Assembly (NCBI RefSeq): GCF_013426975.1
Contig: NZ_JACCPY010000004.1
Location: 1 to 64,000 of the forward strand
Source of the DNA: Sphaerotilus sulfidivorans
GTDB taxonomy: Bacteria; Pseudomonadota; Gammaproteobacteria; Burkholderiales; Burkholderiaceae_C
DNA length: 64,000 nt
Direction of reading: 5' to 3'
The notes below the pieces were generated by a model, which had not been told where the DNA came from, did not search any database, and saw only the letters and a program-made list of their open reading frames with translations. This document shows positions 58,826-64,000 of the stretch, piece by piece (the first letter of the stretch is position 1; every line of letters begins with the position of its first letter). The position numbers and the translations under genes are program-made.

Positions 58826-59688
58826 GCGCGCTGCGTCAGCCGTGTGCGTCGCCGCCCCTGTGGTCCGAACAGGCCCAGGCCCTGGGCCGCGCCGCCACGG
58901 TCGCGCTGCACGACGAGCTGTCGCTGGCGCCCAAGCCGGGGCTGGTGTCCTTCGCCGACAGCGGCAGTCACACCGACATGGACGCCTCGACCTTCCTGCG
59001 CAGCCTGTTCTCGCTGCGTCGCGCCTTTCCGGCCTTTGCGAGGCTGGGCGCTGCCGGCGCGTCCTTTGCCGCGCTGGAGCAGGAGGGCCTGGCGGCCGAG
59101 GCCCGCATGCTGCGCGCCACCGGCGGCATCAACACCCACCGCGGTGCGATCTTCACGCTGGGGCTGCTGTGCGCGGCGGCCGGGCGCCTGCGCTCGAACG
59201 GCCAGGAGCCGACGCCCGCGGCGCTGCGTGACGCGCTGCGCCAGGGGTGGGGCGAGGCGCTGGTCGCGCGGGCGCAGCGCTCGGCGGGCGCGATGTCGAA
59301 CGGCGCGATCGCCGCGCGCCGCCACGGCCTGCGCGGCGCCGGGCTGGAGGCGGCCGAGGCCTTTCCGGTGCTGTTCGAGGCGGTGCATCCGGCGCTGGCG
59401 GACGCGCTGGCGCGGGGCCTGCGCCCGGAGCAGGCGCGGCTGGAGGCGCTGTTCGCGGCGATGGCGGCGCTGGACGACACCAATCTGGCCCACCGCGCCG
59501 GCCTGGAGGGACTGCGCCATGTGCAGCGGGTGGCACGCGATTTTCTCGCGGCCGGTGGTGCAGCCGCGCCGGGTGCGCTCGAGCGCGCCCAGGCGCTGCA
59601 CCGCGAGTTCGTCGCCCGGCGGCTGTCGCCCGGCGGCGCGGCCGACATGCTGGCCGCCGCCTGCTGGCTGCAGCGGGTGGGACGATGA
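58822..59688 (+). CDS. mdcB: Triphosphoribosyl-dephospho-CoA synthase
   Basis: 288-residue enzyme joining dephospho-CoA with ATP to make the prosthetic-group precursor for MdcC. CitG/MdcB-family motifs are DELSLAPKPGLVSFADSGSH followed by DMDASTFLRSL, ATGGINTHRGAIFTLGLL and LDDTNLAHRAGLEGLRHVQ. It begins inside the mdcG stop and its own stop overlaps mdcH. Confidence 0.95.
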   Translation: MSALRQPCASPPLWSEQAQALGRAATVALHDELSLAPKPGLVSFADSGSHTDMDASTFLRSLFSLRRAFPAFARLGAAGASFAALEQEGLAAEARMLRATGGINTHRGAIFTLGLLCAAAGRLRSNGQEPTPAALRDALRQGWGEALVARAQRSAGAMSNGAIAARRHGLRGAGLEAAEAFPVLFEAVHPALADALARGLRPEQARLEALFAAMAALDDTNLAHRAGLEGLRHVQRVARDFLAAGGAAAPGALERAQALHREFVARRLSPGGAADMLAAACWLQRVGR

Positions 59689-60602
59689 CGCTGGCGCTGC
59701 TGTTTCCCGGCCAGGGCACGCAGCACCCGGATCTGCTGCCGTGGCTGGAGCGCACGCCCGCCTGCGCGCCGGTGCTGGCGGCGATGGCCGCGCGGATCGG
59801 AGCCGACTGGCGCGCCGCTCTGACCGAGCCGGACCGCGCCAGCGACAACCGCTTCGCCCAGCCGCTGCTGACCGGGCTGTCGCTGGCCTGCTGGACGGCG
59901 CTGGCCGAGCGGCTGCCGACGCCGGGCGTGGTCGCTGGCTACAGCGTCGGCGAGCTGGCTGCGGCCAGCGTCGCCGGCCTGTGCGATGCCGCCACCGCAC
60001 TGGCGCTGGCCGAGCAGCGGGCCGAGCGCATGTCGCAGGCGGTGGCCGGACGTCGCACCGGGCTGCTGGCGGTTCAGGGCGTGCAGGCCGGGGGCCTGCA
60101 GCCGGTGCTGGATCGCCACGGGCTGGCGCTGGCGATCCGCATCGCGCCCGACAGCGCGGTCATCGGGGGTCTGGCCGAAGCCCTGGACGCGGCGCAGGCC
60201 GAGCTGGCGGCCCAGGGCGCGCGCCTCACCCGACTGGCAGTGCAGGTGGCTTCGCACACGCCGTGGATGGTGCCCGCCGCAGCGGGCTTCGCCGAGGATC
60301 TGGCTGCGGCCAGGCTGGCCGCGCCGCGTCTCTGGCTGGCGTGCAATGCCGACGGCGTGGCGCGCCGCGACCGTGCAGGCGTGCTGCGCGGTCTGGCTGC
60401 GCAGATCGCCGCGCCGGTGCGCTGGGACGCCTGCATGGACAGCGTGGCCGAGCGCGGCGCACGCTGCGCGCTGGAGATCGGCCCCGGGCGCACGCTGGCG
60501 AAGATGTGGCAGGCGCGCCATCCGCACATCCCGGTGCGTTCGGTCGAGGATTTCGGCTCGTCTCAGGCGGTGGCCGACTGGGTGGCGCGCACGCTGGCGT
60601 GA
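59685..60602 (+). CDS. mdcH: Malonate decarboxylase epsilon subunit (malonyl-CoA:ACP transacylase)
   Basis: 305-residue acyltransferase of the FabD fold that primes the carrier with malonyl groups from malonyl-CoA. MTLALLFPGQGTQHPDLLPW opens the protein, the nucleophile serine (Ser87) is in VAGYSVGELAAASVAG, and ASHTPWMVPAAAGFA carries the catalytic histidine. It is the last gene of the malonate operon, ending 19 bases before the convergent mutarotase gene. Confidence 0.94.
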   Translation: MTLALLFPGQGTQHPDLLPWLERTPACAPVLAAMAARIGADWRAALTEPDRASDNRFAQPLLTGLSLACWTALAERLPTPGVVAGYSVGELAAASVAGLCDAATALALAEQRAERMSQAVAGRRTGLLAVQGVQAGGLQPVLDRHGLALAIRIAPDSAVIGGLAEALDAAQAELAAQGARLTRLAVQVASHTPWMVPAAAGFAEDLAAARLAAPRLWLACNADGVARRDRAGVLRGLAAQIAAPVRWDACMDSVAERGARCALEIGPGRTLAKMWQARHPHIPVRSVEDFGSSQAVADWVARTLA

Positions 60603-60621
60603 AGCTGAACGCGGGTCGGCG

Positions 60622-61497
60622 TCAGTCCTCGACCACCAGCGTCTGCATGCCCGCCCACTCCTCGCCCGGACTCAGGCGCACCGGATTGCCGATCTGCGCG
60701 GCCTCGACGCAGAGCATCTGCGGCCAGTCCTCGTCGGGCATGTCGGGCAGGCTGGCGCATTTCTCGGGGCCGGGGTTCCAGACCACCGTGTCCTCGAACT
60801 GGCTGGCGATGATGCGCACCTTGCGGCCGGCCTCGCGCAGCAGCAGCTCGCGCGGCGCCTCCCAGTAGATGCGGTCAAGCTCCTGGGCGATGGTCACCAC
60901 GTCGACCCACTGCTGGCGCGGCTGGTCGAGCACCGCGTCCTGGTAGTTGATGCCCTGCAGGCCCTCGAGCTGGGCGCGGCCCACATCCCCGCAGCGCAGA
61001 TAGGTGTGCAGCGCGGCCTGGAAGTCGATCGTGCTGTCGCCGGTGTTGATGACGGCCAGCTCCATCTCGAGGCGACGGGCGTCGACGCTGACCGTCATCT
61101 CCAGCGCGAAGCCGTGCGGCCAGATCGCGCGGGTGGCCTCGTCGGCGTCCAGGCGCAGCACCGCGAAGGCGTGCTCGCCGCGCACGGTGGCCTCCTGCAG
61201 CGCCCAGGCGCGGTTGCGCGCGAAGCCGTGCTTGGGCAGCGGGCCCTGCTGGTTGAACTGCGGGAAGATCACCGGCACGCCGCCGCGCACCGCGGCCGTG
61301 CCGCCCAGCGCGCTGGTGGGCGAGAGGTAGAGCTGCTCCTCGCCGAGCGCCGGAATCCAGGACACGACATGCGCGCCGTGCAGCAGGACGGTGGCCTGCG
61401 CGCCGGCGGGCGAGCGCAGATGCACGGCCGGCTGGCCGTCGAACAGGCAGGCGCCGGTGGGTTGCGAGGCGCGGGGCAGGGCGGTGTCGTCGCTCAT
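60622..61497 (-). CDS. D-hexose-6-phosphate mutarotase (YeaD-like)
   Basis: 291-residue galactose-mutarotase-fold protein interconverting anomers of glucose 6-phosphate. GAQATVLLHGAHVVSWIP is the family start region; VPVIFPQFNQQGPLPKHGFA holds the conserved arginine/histidine pocket (KHGFAR), and LHTYLRCGDV and VVWNPGPEKCASLPDMPDED follow, all typical of YeaD. An upstream open frame is ignored in favour of the ATG at 61497. It follows hemL by 19 bases on the same strand. Confidence 0.9.
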   Translation of the reverse strand: MSDDTALPRASQPTGACLFDGQPAVHLRSPAGAQATVLLHGAHVVSWIPALGEEQLYLSPTSALGGTAAVRGGVPVIFPQFNQQGPLPKHGFARNRAWALQEATVRGEHAFAVLRLDADEATRAIWPHGFALEMTVSVDARRLEMELAVINTGDSTIDFQAALHTYLRCGDVGRAQLEGLQGINYQDAVLDQPRQQWVDVVTIAQELDRIYWEAPRELLLREAGRKVRIIASQFEDTVVWNPGPEKCASLPDMPDEDWPQMLCVEAAQIGNPVRLSPGEEWAGMQTLVVED

Positions 61498-61516
61498 CGT
61501 GCGTGGAGACAAGGGA

Positions 61517-62809
61517 TCAGAGGGTGCGGAAGACCTCGGCGGCGGCGGCCACCGTCGCGGCGATGTCGGCGTCGGTGTGCGCAGCGCTGACGAAGCCGGC
61601 TTCATACAGCGCCGGCGCCAGGTAGATGCCGCGCTCCAGCATGCCGTGGAAGAAGCGGTTGAAGCGCGGCTGGTCGGTGGTCATCACCGTGGTGTAGTTC
61701 TGCGGTAGCTCCGGCATCAGGAAGAAGCCGAACATGCCGCCCTGGCTGTCGACGCAGAAGGGCACGCCGGCCGCGTCGGCCGCGCCCTTCAGGCCGTCGA
61801 CCAGCGCGCGGGTCTTGGCGCCCAGCGCGTCGAAGAAGCCGGGGCGGCTGATCTCGCGCAGCGTGGCCAGGCCGCAGGCGGTGGCCACCGGGTTGCCGCT
61901 GAGTGTGCCGGCCTGGTAGACGCCGCCCAGCGGCGCCAGGTGCGCCATGATGCGCCGCGAGCTGGCGAAGGCCGCCAGCGGCATGCCGCCGCCGATGACC
62001 TTGCCGAACACCGAGATGTCCGGGCGGAAGCCGGGAATCGCCGCGGCGTACAGGCTCTGCGCCGAGCCCGGCGCGACCCGGAAGCCCGTCATCACCTCGT
62101 CGAAGATGAACAGCGCGCCATGCTGGTCGCACAGCTCGCGGATGCGACGCACGAAAGGCACGGCCGCGCGCACGAAGTTCATGTTGCCGGCGATCGGCTC
62201 GATCATCACGCAGGCGATCTCGGGCCCGTGGGCCGTGAAGGCCTCCTCGATCTGCTCGAGGTTGTTGTACTCGAGCACCAGCGTGTGCTGCACCACCTCG
62301 GCCGGCACGCCGGCGCTGGTCGGGTGGCCGAAGGTCGCCAGGCCCGAGCCGGCCTTGACCAGCAGCGCATCGGCGTGGCCGTGGTAGCAGCCCTCGAACT
62401 TGATGATCTTCGAGCGGCCGGTGGCGCCGCGCGCCAGGCGGATCGCGCTCATGCCGGCCTCGGTGCCGGAGCTGACCAGGCGCACCTGCTCGATGCTCGG
62501 CACGTGGCGGATGATCTCCTCGGCCAGCTCAACCTCGCGCTCGGTGGGCGCGCCGAAGCTGAAGCCCTCGACCGCGGCCTTCTGCACCGCCTCCAGCACC
62601 GCCGGGTGGCCGTGGCCGAGAATCATCGGGCCCCAGGAGCCGATGTAGTCGATGTACTGGGTGCCCTCGGCGTCCCACATGTACGCGCCCTGGGCGCGTG
62701 CGATGAAGCGCGGCGTGCCGCCGACGGCGCGGAAGGCGCGCACGGGAGAATTGACGCCGCCGGGAATCACCTGGCGGGCACGCTCGAACAGCTGGTCGTT
62801 GGTGGTCAT
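61517..62809 (-). CDS. hemL: Glutamate-1-semialdehyde 2,1-aminomutase
   Basis: 430-residue PLP enzyme making 5-aminolevulinate in C5-pathway haem synthesis. [20 protein letters not shown] is the N-terminal signature, [20 protein letters not shown] is conserved, [18 protein letters not shown] binds PLP, and the Schiff-base lysine is in [16 protein letters not shown] near residue 266. The ATG at 62809 gives the usual length. It lies downstream of thiD on the same strand, an order common in related bacteria. Confidence 0.97.
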   Translation of the reverse strand: MTTNDQLFERARQVIPGGVNSPVRAFRAVGGTPRFIARAQGAYMWDAEGTQYIDYIGSWGPMILGHGHPAVLEAVQKAAVEGFSFGAPTEREVELAEEIIRHVPSIEQVRLVSSGTEAGMSAIRLARGATGRSKIIKFEGCYHGHADALLVKAGSGLATFGHPTSAGVPAEVVQHTLVLEYNNLEQIEEAFTAHGPEIACVMIEPIAGNMNFVRAAVPFVRRIRELCDQHGALFIFDEVMTGFRVAPGSAQSLYAAAIPGFRPDISVFGKVIGGGMPLAAFASSRRIMAHLAPLGGVYQAGTLSGNPVATACGLATLREISRPGFFDALGAKTRALVDGLKGAADAAGVPFCVDSQGGMFGFFLMPELPQNYTTVMTTDQPRFNRFFHGMLERGIYLAPALYEAGFVSAAHTDADIAATVAAAAEVFRTL

Positions 62810-62897
62810 CGGTCGCGGGCCGGTCGGAGCCGGCGGTCTTGTGGGGGCCGCGGGCGTCCGTCCGGTCCGGGCGGACCCCGATCGGCCGAAGGAAGGA

Positions 62898-63833
62898 TCA
62901 GTGGATGCTGCGCGGCTTGCCGGGCGTCGGCTCCAGGCCGGCGGCCATCGGGTCCTCGGCGCCGTCCTCGCCTTCCTCGTCCTCGGGCGGCAGCGCCCAG
63001 AAGAAGCGGTCGGGCACGACATTGCCCATGCCCGGACGGAAGCCCGCGTCGAGCGACTGGTCGAGGAAGGCCAGCGCTTCCGACACCGCCAGATGCAGCT
63101 CCTGGCCGGTGGCCAGGAGTGCGGCCAGCGCCGCCGACAGCGTCTCGCCGGCACCGATAAAGCTGGTGTCGAAGCGCTCGAACTTCTCGCCGGTGATCGC
63201 GCCCTGCGGCGAGGCCAGCACATTGTCGACCTGGTTGTTGGGCAGCTGCACGCCGGTCACCAGCACATAGCTGGCGCCATGCTCTCCGGCGGCCACCGCC
63301 AGCTCGCGTGCGGAGGGCGGGCGCTCGGCGTCCCACTCGGGCAGCAGGAAGTCGGTCAGCGTCTTCTGGTTGCCCACCAGCACCTCGGTCTGCGGCAGCA
63401 CCAGCTCGCGCAGCGCGTCGAGATAGGCCTGGGCCTCGTCCTCGTCGTCCATCCAGGACAGCGTGGGCAGGTAGGTGACCAGCGGCACGTCGGGATAGTC
63501 GGAGAGCACCTCGGCGACGGCGCCGACCGTCTCGGCATTGCCGAGAAAGCCGACCTTCCAGGCCGAGAGGGTCACGTCTTCCAGCACGCCGCGGGCCTGT
63601 TCGGTCACCGCGTCGGCCTCGAGCGTGACCTGCTCGAAGACCTCGGCGGTGTCTCGCATCACGATGGTGGCGACCACCGGCAGCGCATGCGCGCCCATCG
63701 CGGCGATGGTGGCGATGTCGCCGGCGATGCCGCCGGCACCGGTGGCGTCACTGGCATTGAAGCTCATCACGCAAGCCGGGGCCGGCAGGTCCTGGGGGTC
63801 TTCGCTGGCGGGATCGGTTGCGATGGGGTTCAT
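62898..63833 (-). CDS. thiD: Hydroxymethylpyrimidine/phosphomethylpyrimidine kinase-like protein
   Basis: 311-residue ribokinase-fold kinase of thiamin synthesis, assigned from [20 protein letters not shown] and [20 protein letters not shown] and from its place beside hemL and rubredoxin. Compared with E. coli ThiD it is divergent: the substrate loop S-D-P-S-G-G-A-G reads SDATGAGG, and the anion-hole region that usually reads G-T-G-C is [12 protein letters not shown], with Glu in place of Cys. The C-terminus is acidic ([14 protein letters not shown]). Kinase activity is likely, but specificity for hydroxymethylpyrimidine is less certain than the family call. Confidence 0.75.
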   Translation of the reverse strand: MNPIATDPASEDPQDLPAPACVMSFNASDATGAGGIAGDIATIAAMGAHALPVVATIVMRDTAEVFEQVTLEADAVTEQARGVLEDVTLSAWKVGFLGNAETVGAVAEVLSDYPDVPLVTYLPTLSWMDDEDEAQAYLDALRELVLPQTEVLVGNQKTLTDFLLPEWDAERPPSARELAVAAGEHGASYVLVTGVQLPNNQVDNVLASPQGAITGEKFERFDTSFIGAGETLSAALAALLATGQELHLAVSEALAFLDQSLDAGFRPGMGNVVPDRFFWALPPEDEEGEDGAEDPMAAGLEPTPGKPRSIH

Positions 63834-63892
63834 CCGGGGGTATTCGGGCGCGGGAGGTTTCTGGGAATTGTTGCGGAGCTTGCTGCCTGTTC

Positions 63893-63923
63893 TTGCTTTT
63901 CGGGCAAGGCCAGTGGCTACAAT
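63893..63923 (+). promoter_or_regulatory. Candidate promoter for the rubredoxin gene
   Basis: TTGCTT (63893-63898) and TACAAT (63918-63923) with a 19-base spacer lie about 36 bases before the GTG start. The -10 is good; the spacing is long (18 if TGCTTT is read as -35). Transcription runs away from thiD. Confidence 0.4.
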
Positions 63924-63958
63924 CCTCAGCCATTGTAGTGACAAGCTGACCCTCTGCC

Positions 63959-64000
63959 GTGAGTTCCCCGAAAACCTGGATGTGCCTGATCTGTGGCTGG
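63959..64000 (+). CDS. Rubredoxin, first 14 codons (cut by window edge)
   Basis: The frame from GTG 63959 encodes VSSPKTWMCLICGW. The C-x-x-C-G pattern with preceding KTWMC is the N-terminal iron-ligand knuckle of rubredoxins, which carry one Fe(Cys)4 centre and act as electron carriers. The second C-x-x-C pair lies beyond the window. Rubredoxin divergent from thiD/hemL is a common arrangement in Burkholderiales, which supports the call. Confidence 0.8.
   Translation, partial: MSSPKTWMCLICGW

Overview
This is a very GC-rich window of chromosomal housekeeping DNA. Gene content and order (mdc malonate cluster with a Bug receptor, accB-accC-prmA-DUF3426, rnb-tonB-aroE-mtgA, mpl-yqiA, hemL-thiD beside rubredoxin, a double-length UvrA) point to a betaproteobacterium of the order Burkholderiales, possibly of the Leptothrix/Sphaerotilus/Rubrivivax kind. 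The genus is a guess from gene style, not from a comparison.

Left edge (1-0.9 kb): the 3' end of an ISAs1-family insertion sequence. Its terminal repeat ends inside a DUF5615 (PIN-like) gene that is coupled to a DUF433 partner, so one half of a small toxin-antitoxin-like pair is broken. 0.97-9.6 kb: a tandem-fused UvrA of 1909 residues, a secreted GH9 cellulase transcribed divergently from it, and a SixA-type phosphatase. 9.6-16.9 kb: a repeat-bearing spacer, an unknown exported protein, acetoacetyl-CoA synthetase, a Tat-exported peptide-binding protein, pyrF and purB.

17.0-28.0 kb: the most interesting region. On the minus strand a DUF898 membrane protein plus M48 peptidase pair occurs twice; the distal M48 copy has lost its HEXXH zinc site. 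Divergently, five tightly packed plus-strand genes encode an SPFH/SHOCT protein, a DUF4178 zinc-ribbon membrane protein, a short DUF350 membrane protein, a spermidine-synthase-like enzyme fused to about seven membrane helices, and a Tat-exported FAD amine-oxidase-like lipoprotein candidate. A convergent speD (S-adenosylmethionine decarboxylase) overlaps the end of that operon and could supply the aminopropyl donor. Together they look like an envelope system built around polyamine-type chemistry.

28.0-33.6 kb: part of the S10 ribosomal cluster (rplC-rplD-rplW-rplB-rpsS-rplV-rpsC-rplP-rpmC-rpsQ). It has its own promoter, no rpsJ in front and no spc operon behind, and is followed by a terminator-like hairpin and a Prx5-type peroxiredoxin. 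33.6-49.2 kb: mostly minus-strand genes for DUF3426, PrmA, AccC/AccB, a TlpA thioredoxin, MtgA, AroE, a TonB-like protein, an RNase II-type enzyme, a short-chain reductase, a YqiA-like esterase and Mpl, with one plus-strand UshA-type nucleotidase. 49.2-53.2 kb: a 6-phosphofructokinase, an EamA transporter with its LysR regulator, and a second LysR gene.

53.2-60.6 kb: a full malonate decarboxylase operon (mdcACDEGBH) led by a Bug solute receptor and flanked by the divergent LysR gene. 60.6-64 kb: hexose-6-phosphate mutarotase, hemL, thiD and, cut by the right edge, the start of a rubredoxin gene. No rRNA, tRNA, CRISPR array or phage module was recognised.
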